Source: Erythrobacter ramosus (GTDB taxonomy: Bacteria; Pseudomonadota; Alphaproteobacteria; Sphingomonadales; Sphingomonadaceae). Taken from it: a stretch of DNA of 64,000 nucleotides. The stretch covers positions 1,131,183 to 1,195,182 of the forward strand of contig NZ_WTYB01000001.1 in NCBI RefSeq assembly GCF_009828055.1, read 5' to 3'. Every line of letters starts with the position of its first letter. Position 1 is the stretch's first letter. A model generated the notes under the pieces. It was not told where the DNA came from and searched no databases. It worked only from the letters and a program-made list of their open reading frames with translations. This document shows positions 55,843 through 64,000 of this stretch, in pieces. The position numbers were made by a program, and so were the translations under genes.

Positions 55843-56799
55843 ATGCGCAACATGTGGGGATTGATCGCTGGAATTGCGGCGCTGGCAGCCAGCAGCGCGT
55901 GCGCGCAAGTGCCCGATCGCTGGCCAGTGGAAGATGACGGCGTGTTCGTTCCTGGCAGCATGGAAAAGGTGGGTGAGGGATACAACTTCACCGAAGGCCC
56001 GGTGTGGGACGGGGCGCGAGTGATCTTCAGCGATATCTCGGGTGATACGGTCTATGTAATGACCCCCGGCGAAGCACCGCGCGTGCTTTACACCCCGTCA
56101 TCGCGCGCCAACGGCCATACTTTCGATCGCGCCGGCGCTCTGCTCAATGCCGAACATGGTAGCGGCACATTGACCCGCTGGACGCCGCAGAGCGGGCGGC
56201 AAACCGTGGTTGCGGCCTATCAGGGCAAGCATCTCAACAGCCCCAATGATATGGTGGTGCGCAGCGACGGGCTGATCCTGTTCACCGATCCGCCCTATGG
56301 CCTTGGCAGCGCCTATGACGGTGTGCAGCGCGCGTCCGAAGTCGGCTTCAACGGCGTCTATGCCTTCGATGAGGCGAGCGGGCGGATGGTGCTGATTGAC
56401 GACAAGCTTGACCGACCCAACGGCATCGCGCTCTCCCCTGACGAAGCGACGCTCTATGTCAGCGATTCCGCGACCAACACCGTTTGGGCCTACACCCTCG
56501 CCGTTGATGGCAGTGCCCGGGACAAGCGGCTGCTGGCCGATCTGGCGCTGGAGGGCGCGCGGTTCCCGGTCGATGGCTTGCGGGTGGACAGCGAAGGCCG
56601 CGTTTTTGCCACCTGCCCGGCGGGGGTCTGCGTGATCGCCCCGGACGGATCGCGGATCGCGACTCTGGAACTGCCGATCCGCGCGAGCAATGTCGGCTGG
56701 GGCGGGTCGGACCTGTCGGACCTCTACATCACCTCGGATTCCGAAGTGTGGAAGGTGAGCACCCGCGCGAAGGGCATCGGTTCGTCGATCCGCCGTTAA
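55843..56799 (+). CDS. Exported SMP-30/gluconolactonase-like protein
   Basis: A 318-residue six-bladed beta-propeller protein with a signal peptide (residues 1-22, likely cut at ACA-QV). Motifs of the SMP-30 family are present: FTEGPVWDG with the metal-ligand Glu, SPNDMVVRSDG with Asn-Asp, TDPPYGL, RPNGIALSPDE and DGLRVDSEGRV with Asp. These supply the divalent metal site. It is probably a periplasmic lactonase; the sugar is not known. Its last 4 bases overlap the convergent M24 peptidase gene. Confidence 0.9.
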   Translation: MRNMWGLIAGIAALAASSACAQVPDRWPVEDDGVFVPGSMEKVGEGYNFTEGPVWDGARVIFSDISGDTVYVMTPGEAPRVLYTPSSRANGHTFDRAGALLNAEHGSGTLTRWTPQSGRQTVVAAYQGKHLNSPNDMVVRSDGLILFTDPPYGLGSAYDGVQRASEVGFNGVYAFDEASGRMVLIDDKLDRPNGIALSPDEATLYVSDSATNTVWAYTLAVDGSARDKRLLADLALEGARFPVDGLRVDSEGRVFATCPAGVCVIAPDGSRIATLELPIRASNVGWGGSDLSDLYITSDSEVWKVSTRAKGIGSSIRR

Positions 56800-58148
56800 T
56801 CCGACGGGATTAGCGTGATTTCCGTCTGGCGTCCGTCGATGTAGCGCACGGTTGTGCCGTCGAAAAAGGCGTCTTCCTCGGTGCGGAAGTCGACCCGTTG
56901 GCCGCCCCATTCCGGCACCGCCGCATAGGAGGTCAACTCGATCGACCAAGCGGTGTTCGCGCGGATCGGACCGCTGCCGCGTGGGTCAGCCTTCTGGTTG
57001 TCCCAGAACCCGATGCTCGGCCCCGCGCCGTGGCCGTGGTGGCCGATGGGGTGGGTGTAGATTGACGGATCAAGCCCCGCGGCAATCGCATCCTTGCGCG
57101 CCTGCGCCAGAGCATCATTGCCGCTGATGCCCACCTTGAAGGCGCGGGTGAGGAAATTCTGCACCTTGTTCGAATTCGCCAGCCCCGCGCGCAGCCCCGC
57201 AGGCGCTTCGGTTTCGCCGGGCTTCAACACATAGGCCAGATGCTGGGTATCGGTGTTGAGCCGCAGGTAGGTGATGCCGAAATCTGTCCACAGCAGATCA
57301 CCCGGCAGGATCACCTCGTCGCCCTCGATCATGCCCTTGGCACCCTGTCGCTGGATCGCGACCGAAGGGTGGAACCACGGATCAAGGCCCAGCGCCATCA
57401 GCCGGTCACGATACCACCATTGCACTTGGCTTGCCGTGGTCACGCCCGGCGTGATGACCTTGCGAGAGAACGCCTCGCCGATCACCGAATGCGCGAGGCG
57501 CACTACCGTGGGGTAAAGTTCCATCTCTGAAGGCGTCCGCGTTTCGAGCCAGCGGATCGCGAGGTTCTCACCGCTCACGATCCGGTCATGCATCGCGGGC
57601 GGGAGGGCCTGCATAAATTTGTCGTACTGGCTCAACGTCATGCCATCAGCGAACTGGTAGAGATCGGAGGAGTTAATCGCGATCTTCGCCGGGTCTCTCG
57701 CCGCGATCAGGTCGGCGACGGCCTGCCACTGGTCGGGCTGCTTGTCGGGATCCCACGTGGGTGCGAACAGCCCGCCAAGGCCATAGCGGCTGACGGTCAG
57801 GCGCTCGACTGGCTTGCCCTCGCCCGGATCATGGAACACGAGGATCGTCCGCCGGCGCGCGTGCATGTTCTCGGCATCGAGCATGGTGGCGACCACCGGC
57901 TCTTCGAAATATTCGCGCGCCACCAGCAGCCACAGGTCGATCCCCTCTTCACGCATGATCTGCGGGATGATGGTATCGAGCCGTTCGGCAAGGATGCGGT
58001 TTTCAAGGCTTGCGCGCTCGCGCGGGGCGAGGATACGCGGCAGGGCGGGGGCCGCCTGCTCCGTCTCGCTCAGGGTGAGCGGCGTGTCGGCCAGCACAGG
58101 CGTTGCCGCCAGCAGCGCTGCCAAAGAAATGAAATGCCGCGCGATCAT
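56796..58148 (-). CDS. Exported M24 family metallopeptidase (Xaa-Pro type)
   Basis: A 450-residue peptidase with a signal peptide (residues 1-20, ending VLA). The pita-bread domain in the second half keeps the expected ligands: Asp in LLWTDFGITY, Asp in LNTDTQH, His in THPIGHHGHGAG, Glu in WSIELTSY and Glu in RTEEDAFF. Relatives are Xaa-Pro aminopeptidases. It should process proline-containing peptides in the periplasm. It is monocistronic; a gap of 62 bases separates it from the upstream-reading citryl-CoA lyase gene. Confidence 0.88.
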   Translation of the reverse strand: MIARHFISLAALLAATPVLADTPLTLSETEQAAPALPRILAPRERASLENRILAERLDTIIPQIMREEGIDLWLLVAREYFEEPVVATMLDAENMHARRRTILVFHDPGEGKPVERLTVSRYGLGGLFAPTWDPDKQPDQWQAVADLIAARDPAKIAINSSDLYQFADGMTLSQYDKFMQALPPAMHDRIVSGENLAIRWLETRTPSEMELYPTVVRLAHSVIGEAFSRKVITPGVTTASQVQWWYRDRLMALGLDPWFHPSVAIQRQGAKGMIEGDEVILPGDLLWTDFGITYLRLNTDTQHLAYVLKPGETEAPAGLRAGLANSNKVQNFLTRAFKVGISGNDALAQARKDAIAAGLDPSIYTHPIGHHGHGAGPSIGFWDNQKADPRGSGPIRANTAWSIELTSYAAVPEWGGQRVDFRTEEDAFFDGTTVRYIDGRQTEITLIPSD

Positions 58149-58210
58149 GTTCGTCCCCTTGTCCGTGTTGCGCCGACAGTGGCGCGCGTCGGGCGCCGGA
58201 TCAAGCGCGC

Positions 58211-58993
58211 TTACTCGCTCCCGTCGTCGAACCCGATCCGCTCCGCCGCCGCGCCGCTCATGATGAAGCCGATGGGCCGCTCGGTCTCTTCCTGCAAATG
58301 CGCGATCAGGCTGGCGGTGCGGGCGAGGAGCGAGATGCCCTTCAGCGCCGCGAGCGGGAAGCCTGCATCCAGCATCACAGCGGGGATTGCTCCGTTGACG
58401 TTAATGGGAAGCGAGCGGCCGATCGCCTCTGGCAGCACGGCTTCGATGGTGCGCAGCATGGCGATGTGCTTGCCTTCCATGCCGTGCTCCTTGGCGAGCG
58501 CCAGCAGCCGGTGCGCGCGCGGATCCCCGCCGGAGTGCTGCGGGTGGCCGAAGCCGGGGATCGCCTTCTTCTCGGCCCGCAGCGCCTTGATCGCGGCGAT
58601 GGCGGTCGCGGCGGGATCGCCCTCTTCCGCATCGGCGACGACCTGCGCGTAGAACTTGCCCGCGACCTCGGCGCTCCCAAGCACCACAGAACCGCATCCG
58701 AGCAGCCCTGCTGAGACCGCGCCGTGGAAGGCTTCGGGCGCGGCGGCGTAGGTCATGCGGGTGGCGACCACGCTCGGCACTAGGCCGTGTTCGGCAATCG
58801 CGCACAGCACCGCGTCAGCCAGCGCCTTCTGCGGCGTGGAGGGCATGGTGCCCGTCACCAGCAGCCAGAAGTAGCTCGTGAAGTCGACATGACCGATCAC
58901 CTCGCTACACAGATCCATGCCCCGCACCGTGATGCTCTCGGCGTCCGAGGTGCAGATCGAAGTCACGGCGTTATCCTGCTTGCCGATGCGCAT
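58211..58993 (-). CDS. Citryl-CoA lyase-like protein (small citrate synthase fold)
   Basis: A 260-residue protein of the citrate synthase superfamily, short like citryl-CoA lyase. Two catalytic His are visible: His90 (EAFHGAVSAG) and His150 (PGFGHPQHSGGDPRA). The third catalytic residue, normally Asp (NVD), reads Asn200 here (INVNGAIPAV), so the exact reaction may differ. The expected chemistry is retro-aldol cleavage of a citryl-CoA-like thioester into acetyl-CoA and a keto acid. AAAAGGA stands 8 bases before the ATG. It is divergent from the CoA-transferase gene; the double operator at 59006-59037 lies just upstream. Confidence 0.82.
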   Translation of the reverse strand: MRIGKQDNAVTSICTSDAESITVRGMDLCSEVIGHVDFTSYFWLLVTGTMPSTPQKALADAVLCAIAEHGLVPSVVATRMTYAAAPEAFHGAVSAGLLGCGSVVLGSAEVAGKFYAQVVADAEEGDPAATAIAAIKALRAEKKAIPGFGHPQHSGGDPRAHRLLALAKEHGMEGKHIAMLRTIEAVLPEAIGRSLPINVNGAIPAVMLDAGFPLAALKGISLLARTASLIAHLQEETERPIGFIMSGAAAERIGFDDGSE

Positions 58994-59005
58994 GGGGCGT
59001 TCCTT

Positions 59006-59037
59006 TTCGATATTCGAAGTTGATTTCGTTATGCGAA
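59006..59037. promoter_or_regulatory. Double IclR-type operator, divergent promoter
   Basis: Two 13-bp boxes of the form TTCG-N5-CGAA (59006-59018 and 59025-59037) are separated by GTTGAT. The same arrangement, matching at 26 of 34 positions (59004-59037 against 61234-61267), stands before the TonB receptor gene. TTGATT at 59020 and TATAGT at 59041 are a plausible, short-spaced promoter reading towards the CoA-transferase. The IclR regulator encoded at 60238 is the likely binder. Confidence 0.78.
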
Positions 59038-59096
59038 GAATATAGTGTCACATCGAACTCAAGGCAAGCTTGGGGCAAGCAGATGGGATTTGTTGG

Positions 59097-60257
59097 ATGA
59101 CAGCTCGGCCATTAGCAGGCGTTATTGTGCTCGAAATGGGCACTTTCATCACTGGCCCTGCCGCCGGGATGCTGCTGGCCGACCTGGGCGCGGATGTCAT
59201 CAAGGTGGAGCAGCCGGGCACGGGCGATCCGTTCCGCAGCTTCAAGGGCGAACTCTATTCGCCGCATTTTCAGACGTACAATCGCAATAAGCGTTCGATC
59301 ACGATCGACCCGAAGAACCCTGAAGACCTCGCGGTGCTAGACCGTCTGGTCGCAGACGCGGACGTGTTCATCCAGAACTTCCGCCCGGGCGTTGCCGACC
59401 GGTTGAAGGTGGACGCGAAGCGCCTTCAGGCCATCAACCCGGCGCTGGTCTATGCTTCGATTTCCGGCTTCGGCAGCGAGGGGCCGGAGCGTGATCGCCC
59501 CGCTTTCGACACCGTCGCGCAAGCCGCGTCCGGCTTCCTCAGGCTGCTGGTCAACCCCGAACACCCCCGCGTCGTCGGCCCCGCCATCGCCGATGCCATG
59601 ACCGGCTTCTACACCGCCTTGGGCATCCTCGCCGCCCTCAACGAGCGGCACCTGACCGGCAAGGGCCGGGTGGTCGAAACCTCGATGTTCGAGGCGATGT
59701 GCCACTTCAACCTCGACGATTTCACCCACCTGCTCTCCGCCGATCAGGTGATGGGGCCTTACAGTCGCCCGCACGTGTCCCAGAGCTACGTGTTCCAGTG
59801 CGCCGACGGCAAGTGGCTGGCGCTGCACATGTCGTCCCCGCCCAAATTCTGGGAGAATCTCGCGGTCGCTGTGGGCCAGCCCGATATGCTGAGCCTGCCA
59901 GCCTTTGAAAGCCGCGAGGCGCGGATTGCCCATTACGAAGATGTGGTCGCCTTCCTCGCCCCGATCTTCGCGAAGCAGACCCGCGACCACTGGACCGCTG
60001 AGCTGACTCGCCTCGAAGTTCCCAATTCGCCCGTTTACGACAGTGCCGAAGTGCTGGCGACCGAGCAGGCCAAGGTGCTCGGGATCGAAGTCAGTGACCC
60101 CAACGGGCCGAAGGGCACCTTCCGCACGATCCGTTTCCCGCTCAGTTTCGATGGCGAGCGGATGGACAGCGTCACCGCGCCGCCCCTATTGGGAGCCGAC
60201 GACGCGGCTGTTCGCCGCTCCATCGAAAGGCCAGTGCATGGGATCCGCAGGGGCTGA
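59097..60257 (+). CDS. CaiB/BaiF family (class III) CoA-transferase
   Basis: A 386-residue CoA-transferase that moves CoA between carboxylic acids through a covalent aspartyl intermediate. The N-terminal RPLAGVIVLEMGTFITGPAAG and LADLGADVIKVEQPGTGDPFR are typical. The catalytic Asp166 lies in VGPAIADAMTGFYTALG. The start at 59097 is preceded only by GTTGG, so it is uncertain. The 3' end overlaps the IclR gene by 20 bases. Coupled with the divergent citryl-CoA lyase-like gene, it probably activates a di- or tricarboxylic acid for cleavage. Confidence 0.9.
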   Translation: MTARPLAGVIVLEMGTFITGPAAGMLLADLGADVIKVEQPGTGDPFRSFKGELYSPHFQTYNRNKRSITIDPKNPEDLAVLDRLVADADVFIQNFRPGVADRLKVDAKRLQAINPALVYASISGFGSEGPERDRPAFDTVAQAASGFLRLLVNPEHPRVVGPAIADAMTGFYTALGILAALNERHLTGKGRVVETSMFEAMCHFNLDDFTHLLSADQVMGPYSRPHVSQSYVFQCADGKWLALHMSSPPKFWENLAVAVGQPDMLSLPAFESREARIAHYEDVVAFLAPIFAKQTRDHWTAELTRLEVPNSPVYDSAEVLATEQAKVLGIEVSDPNGPKGTFRTIRFPLSFDGERMDSVTAPPLLGADDAAVRRSIERPVHGIRRG

Positions 60258-61068
60258 ACCCGCAGACAAGGTTGCCGGGGGGAAAGACCCGGAATTTCTC
60301 TCGACGCTGGAGCGCGGCCTGCGCGTCCTCAAGGCGTTTGACGAGGACCACCCTGAGATGACCCTGTCCGAGGTGGCGGCCAAGACGGCGCTGCCCCCGG
60401 CAGTGGCGCGGCGGTGCCTGATCACGTTGGTGGAGCTGGGCTATGTCGGCCAGCACGAGCGCAAATTCCTGCTGCGCCCCGCAGTGCTGACAATCGGATC
60501 GGCTTTCCTCGCTTCGATGCAGATCGAACAGGTGGTGCTGCCACCGCTGCAAGGGTTGCGTGATCAAACCGGCGACAGCGCCAGCCTCGCCGTGCTGTCG
60601 GGCGCGGAAATCCTGTATGTGGCGCACGTTAGCACCGACCGGCGATTCCGGGTCGCGGCAGGGGTGGGCACCCGCTTTCCGTTCCACGCGACCTCGCTCG
60701 GCAAGGCACTGGCTGCGTATCTGCCCGAAGGCGAGCGGACCGCGCTGATGGCGGGCGCACCGTTCCAGCGCTTTACCGAACGCACGGTCACCGACGGCGC
60801 AGCCCTCGCCGAACGGCTCAATCTGATCACGCAGCGCGGTTACGATTCGGCGCTGGACGAGCTGGATTACGGCATCGTCTCTGTCGCTGTGCCGATCTTC
60901 GGGCGCGACAAGCGGGTCATCGCCGCGATCAATTGCTCCACCTCCACCACCCGCATCTCGCAGGACGAACTGGTCCGCACCCGCCTGCCGTTGCTGCGCG
61001 CAGCAGCCGGGGAGATTGAGGCCTCGCTCAAGCGCTGGCCCGCGCTGGAGGCGTCTTTGCGGCCTTGA
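60238..61068 (+). CDS. IclR family transcriptional regulator
   Basis: A 276-residue regulator. Residues about 21-80 are the winged helix (FLSTLERGLRVLKAFDEDHPEMTLSEVAAKTALPPAVARRCLITL-type, given here in pieces: LERGLRVLKAF, LSEVAAKTALPPAVARRCL). The rest is the GAF-like IclR effector domain (GVGTRFPFHATSLGKALAAY, then LDELDYGIVSVAVPIFG and the INCST segment). AAAGG lies 7 bases before the ATG, inside the end of the CoA-transferase gene. The paired operators at 59006 and 61236 are its probable targets, so it would control its own operon, the divergent lyase gene and the TonB receptor. Confidence 0.92.
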   Translation: MGSAGAEPADKVAGGKDPEFLSTLERGLRVLKAFDEDHPEMTLSEVAAKTALPPAVARRCLITLVELGYVGQHERKFLLRPAVLTIGSAFLASMQIEQVVLPPLQGLRDQTGDSASLAVLSGAEILYVAHVSTDRRFRVAAGVGTRFPFHATSLGKALAAYLPEGERTALMAGAPFQRFTERTVTDGAALAERLNLITQRGYDSALDELDYGIVSVAVPIFGRDKRVIAAINCSTSTTRISQDELVRTRLPLLRAAAGEIEASLKRWPALEASLRP

Positions 61069-61115
61069 TGCCTGCCTCGGCTCAGGCCGGCAGGGTCGCT
61101 ACCTTCAACCGGCCG

Positions 61116-61159
61116 ATAACCCGCGCATAACCCGCGCATAACCCGCCCATAACCCGCCA
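61116..61159. repeat. Four tandem 11-bp repeats
   Basis: The unit ATAACCCGCGC is repeated four times without spacers; copies 1 and 2 are identical, copy 3 has one change and copy 4 two. It lies between the IclR stop and the TonB-receptor promoter. The 11-bp step is near one helical turn, so protein binding on one DNA face is possible. Confidence 0.85.
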
Positions 61160-61235
61160 ACCACACGCCGACCGCATATAGCGAAACGGCGCGCGCGAGC
61201 CTTGCCGTTGCTCTGCCGCCACACCTAGTAATGTT

Positions 61236-61267
61236 TTCGCATATCGAAGTTGACTTCGCATTGCGAA
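61236..61267. promoter_or_regulatory. Double IclR-type operator of the TonB receptor gene
   Basis: Boxes TTCG-CATAT-CGAA (61236-61248) and TTCG-CATTG-CGAA (61255-61267) are separated by GTTGAC, 19 bases centre-to-centre, exactly as at 59006-59037. The second box fills the space between the promoter's -35 and -10, so binding should interfere with polymerase. Confidence 0.8.
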
Positions 61268-61278
61268 TTTCATAACTC
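61250..61278 (+). promoter_or_regulatory. Promoter of the TonB receptor gene
   Basis: TTGACT (61250-61255), a 17-base spacer and TAACTC (61273-61278) form a sigma-70-type promoter about 60 bases before the ATG. The -35 box lies in the gap between the two operator boxes. Confidence 0.55.
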
Positions 61279-61338
61279 ACTTTAAGGGAGGGATCGCCAA
61301 TAGAGCGACGCGATGACGCGCGCACAGGGGAGAGAGAT

Positions 61339-63558
61339 ATGACGACTTCGGGCATCGGCCGCGCCACGCGCAGGCTTATCAGCACCACTGCTCTGACGGC
61401 CGCCGCGCTGGCAGCAACGCCGCTCGCCGCGCAGGAGGCCGCTCCCACTGAAGAGGCGATCGACGATCAGGGTATCGTCGTCACTGGCCTGCGCCGCAGC
61501 GAAACGCTTCAGGACACCCCGGCTGCCGTCACCGCGTTCGATTCGCAGGCGATCAGCAATGCCGGGATCGAGCGTCCGGCCGACTTCATCGCGCTGACCC
61601 CCAATGTCACGCTGGTCGAGACGCAAAACGCGGGCAACGCCTTCGTCATCATTCGCGGGATCACCCAGAACCGCAATTCCGAGCCTTCGGTCGCAGTGAT
61701 TGTTGACGGGGTGCAGCAAGTAAACCCCGCACAATTCAACCAGGATCTGTTCGATATCGAGCAGATCGAAGTGCTCAAGGGCCCGCAAGGGGGGCTTTAT
61801 GGTCGTAACGCCATCGGCGGCGCGATCATCATCACCACCAAGGCGCCGACCGACGAATTCGCGGGCAACATCACTGCGGGCGTCGACAATGGCTTCGGCT
61901 ATTTCCTGCGCGGCGGGATCAGCGGGCCACTGGCGGAGAACGTCAAGTTCCGCGTCGCAGGCTCGTACTACAACACCGACGGTTTCATCGAGAACACCTT
62001 CCTCAATGACGAAGCCGATCCGGTCGAAGATTTCAGCCTGCGCGCCAATCTGCTGATCGAAGCCACCGACAAGCTGACCTTCGACCTGCGCGGGTCGATG
62101 AACCAGCTGCGCACGCAGGGGCTCTATTACAACATCGTCAATGACGTGAACACGGTTGCTCCGGTGCGGGTGAACAACCCCGGCCAGAACGACCGCGATA
62201 TCTACAATGCTGCGCTGAAGATCGAATATGCCGGTGACAACGCGGTGTTCACCTCGATCTCGTCCTACGACACGGTCAAGGAAGTGCTGACCGGCGACGC
62301 CTTCGACTTCCTGCCGATCCCGGACAGCTTCTTCTTCAACCTGTTCGAAGCGATCATCGGACCCGGTAAGGGGTTTGACCTCAACCAGAGCCAGTATCTC
62401 AACGTGAAGGCCTTCAGCCAGGAAGTGCGCCTTGCCTCGCCCGAGGATGGCCGCGCCTTCAACTGGATGGCCGGTGGCTACCTGATCGACACCACGCGCT
62501 TCATTTCGACTGGCAACATGATCGATACGAACAACGGCGTCTTCCCGGTGTTCCGTTCGCCTTCGACCAATCCGCTCAACCCGCAGTTCTCCTATCTGGC
62601 CGATGGTCAGGAGAACTTCGCTTGGGCGCTGTTCGCCAATGCGGGCTATGAATTCTCCGATCAGTTCCGCGTTGATGCTTCGCTGCGCTATGACCGTGAC
62701 AAGCGCCGCCAGACCACGCTGACCCCGCAGGGCTTCCTGCCCGTGGTGCCCGGCGTGCCGCAGGCGCAGAGCGGCGAGGTCCGCACTGCGGTGTTCGACG
62801 ATTGGCAGCCGAAGCTGACCCTGACCTATGAGCCGACCCCCGATCTGACGATCTACGGCGGTTACAGCCGGGGCTTCCGTTCAGGCGGGTTCAACCAGAC
62901 CGGCGTCGGAGCGGAAGCCTCTGCGGCCGCGATCGTCGGCGTGGGCGACATCTTCCGTGCGGAAACCGCCGATACCTTTGAGATCGGCGCCAAGGCGCAG
63001 CTCGGCCCCGTCCGTCTGGCAGGCGCGGCCTACACCACGCTGTCGAAGAACAGCTACTTCTTCGTCTTCCTTGCCCAGTCCTCGACCCAGAACCTCGGCA
63101 ACATCCCTGAAACCCGCCTCAACGGTTTCGAGCTGGAAGCGACCGCGGAAATCCTGCCCGATTTCGACATCAACGCCGCGATTGGCGTGACCGATAGCGA
63201 GATCAAGGACTTCCCTGACGCGAGCGTGATCGGCAACAAGGCGCCGCAGATCTCGAACTACACGCTCAACCTCGGCGCGCAATATGCCGGTGCGATCAGC
63301 GACACCGTCGATGCGCTGGTGCGGATCGATTACCGCCGCACGGGCAAGACCTGGTGGGAGCCGTTCAACACCACGGTGCGCCAGCCGGTCGATATCGTTG
63401 ACGCGCGCGCGGGCGTAACGCTGGCCAATGGCGTGTCGCTCACCGCCTTCGCGCAGAACCTGTTCGACGAGACTTACAACGCCGAATTCTCGCCTGGCGG
63501 CTTCGTGTTCCGCGCCCGTCCGGCGCGCTACGGCTTTGAAGTCGGCTACAAATTCTAA
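61339..63558 (+). CDS. TonB-dependent outer-membrane receptor
   Basis: A 739-residue receptor for active uptake across the outer membrane. Order: signal peptide (about 1-31, ending PLAAQ), TonB box-like GIVVTGLRR (about 46-54), plug domain ([11 protein letters not shown] through [18 protein letters not shown]), then a 22-strand barrel ending [10 protein letters not shown] with the C-terminal Phe. GGGGAGAGA precedes the ATG. The sequence is of the broad sphingomonad type used for organic molecules as well as siderophores; ligand unknown. The IclR operator upstream links it to the CoA-transferase/lyase genes, suggesting it imports their substrate. Confidence 0.93.
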   Translation: MTTSGIGRATRRLISTTALTAAALAATPLAAQEAAPTEEAIDDQGIVVTGLRRSETLQDTPAAVTAFDSQAISNAGIERPADFIALTPNVTLVETQNAGNAFVIIRGITQNRNSEPSVAVIVDGVQQVNPAQFNQDLFDIEQIEVLKGPQGGLYGRNAIGGAIIITTKAPTDEFAGNITAGVDNGFGYFLRGGISGPLAENVKFRVAGSYYNTDGFIENTFLNDEADPVEDFSLRANLLIEATDKLTFDLRGSMNQLRTQGLYYNIVNDVNTVAPVRVNNPGQNDRDIYNAALKIEYAGDNAVFTSISSYDTVKEVLTGDAFDFLPIPDSFFFNLFEAIIGPGKGFDLNQSQYLNVKAFSQEVRLASPEDGRAFNWMAGGYLIDTTRFISTGNMIDTNNGVFPVFRSPSTNPLNPQFSYLADGQENFAWALFANAGYEFSDQFRVDASLRYDRDKRRQTTLTPQGFLPVVPGVPQAQSGEVRTAVFDDWQPKLTLTYEPTPDLTIYGGYSRGFRSGGFNQTGVGAEASAAAIVGVGDIFRAETADTFEIGAKAQLGPVRLAGAAYTTLSKNSYFFVFLAQSSTQNLGNIPETRLNGFELEATAEILPDFDINAAIGVTDSEIKDFPDASVIGNKAPQISNYTLNLGAQYAGAISDTVDALVRIDYRRTGKTWWEPFNTTVRQPVDIVDARAGVTLANGVSLTAFAQNLFDETYNAEFSPGGFVFRARPARYGFEVGYKF

Positions 63559-63571
63559 AGGAAACGCGCGC

Positions 63572-64000
63572 ATGACCAAGGTGCTGGTGCTCTACTATTC
63601 GAGCTATGGCCATATCGAGGCGATGGCCGCTGCGGTTTCTGAAGGCGCTGCCAGCGTCCCCGGCACCGAGGTTTTCGTGAAGCGTGTTCCCGAATTGGTG
63701 CCCGATGAGGTCGCCAAGGGTGCGGGGATCAAGCTCGATCAGGCGGCCCCCCTTGCCGACCCGAATGAGCTTGCCGATTATGATGCAATCATCTTCGGCA
63801 CCCCCACCCGCTTTGGCAACATGGCGGCGCAGATGCGCAACTTCCTCGATCAGACCGGTGGGCTGTGGTTCACCAAGGCACTGGTCGGCAAGGTCGGGAG
63901 CGTGTTCGTTTCCACCGCCAGCCAGCACGGCGGGCAGGAGACGACCATCACCTCGTTCCACACAACGCTGCTGCATCACGGCATGGTGATCGTCGGCCTG
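63572..64000 (+). CDS. wrbA: WrbA-type NAD(P)H:quinone oxidoreductase, 3' end cut by window
   Basis: The first 143 residues of a flavodoxin-like FMN protein. The phosphate-binding loop is [15 protein letters not shown], then [30 protein letters not shown] and [15 protein letters not shown], all hallmarks of WrbA (usual length about 200). It reduces quinones by two electrons. AAAGGA precedes the ATG at 63572, 13 bases after the receptor stop, so it belongs to the receptor operon. The window ends inside the gene. Confidence 0.93.
   Translation, partial: MTKVLVLYYSSYGHIEAMAAAVSEGAASVPGTEVFVKRVPELVPDEVAKGAGIKLDQAAPLADPNELADYDAIIFGTPTRFGNMAAQMRNFLDQTGGLWFTKALVGKVGSVFVSTASQHGGQETTITSFHTTLLHHGMVIVGL

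Noticed and set aside
61116-61159. Tandem repeats considered as a CRISPR array
   Set aside because: The units are 11 bp with no spacers between them, and no cas genes are present.

Overview
The window reads as chromosomal DNA of an alphaproteobacterium of the Sphingomonadales, most likely the Erythrobacteraceae (Erythrobacter/Porphyrobacter type). It is GC-rich and densely coded, with many 4-base start/stop overlaps. Typical signs are a TonB-dependent receptor, several exported peptidases and amidohydrolases, a glycine riboswitch in front of split gcvPA/gcvPB, and a two-gene methionine synthase. A recognisable divinyl chlorophyllide 8-vinyl reductase (bciA) suggests an aerobic anoxygenic phototroph. 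There is no rRNA, CRISPR array, intact insertion sequence or prophage.

Layout. 1-3.7 kb (minus strand): the end of a clpS-DUF427 unit, then polyhydroxyalkanoate storage: a phasin whose promoter lies between two near-identical palindromic operators, and a class I PHA synthase. 3.9-5.1 kb: an AlaC-type aminotransferase and its terminator. 5.2-7.5 kb: a tight five-gene operon I cannot assign to a known system (membrane-anchored HTH protein, small helical protein, four-helix membrane protein, RadC-like JAB protein, stand-alone winged helix). 7.6-11.3 kb: crotonase, TauE/SafE permease, Tat-exported aminotransferase, thioesterase. 11.4-13.7 kb: tRNA-Cys, tRNA-Thr, an exported amidohydrolase and a gene-poor stretch holding a probable decayed serine recombinase.

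13.7-24.4 kb is one long operon: Tat-exported TldD, TldE/PmbA, DUF4159, MoxR ATPase, DUF58, BatA-like, DUF4175 and a large membrane protein. It looks like an envelope-located MoxR chaperone and protease machine. 24.6-28.3 kb resembles a Gtr glycan-modification cassette. 28.3-31 kb has an N-acyl-D-amino-acid deacylase and bciA. 31-38.8 kb is galactoside use: GH42 and GH36 glycosidases facing a sodium symporter, galT and galK. 38.9-44.5 kb is the methionine operon: an ArsR-methyltransferase fusion behind its own palindromic operator, metF, and split metH. 44.5-47.3 kb has a serine hydrolase, a long palindromic element and a cation/proton antiporter. 47.5-52.2 kb is the glycine cleavage operon behind a tandem riboswitch.

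52.3-58.1 kb holds a flippase, a lipoprotein overlapping mmsA, an SMP-30 protein and an exported M24 peptidase. 58.2-64 kb forms a small regulon: a citryl-CoA lyase-like enzyme, a CaiB-type CoA-transferase, an IclR regulator, a TonB receptor and a WrbA-type quinone reductase (cut by the window end). Two copies of the same double operator (paired TTCG-N5-CGAA boxes) lie in front of its divergent and receptor promoters, which ties the genes together as a probable uptake-and-cleavage pathway for an unknown organic acid.
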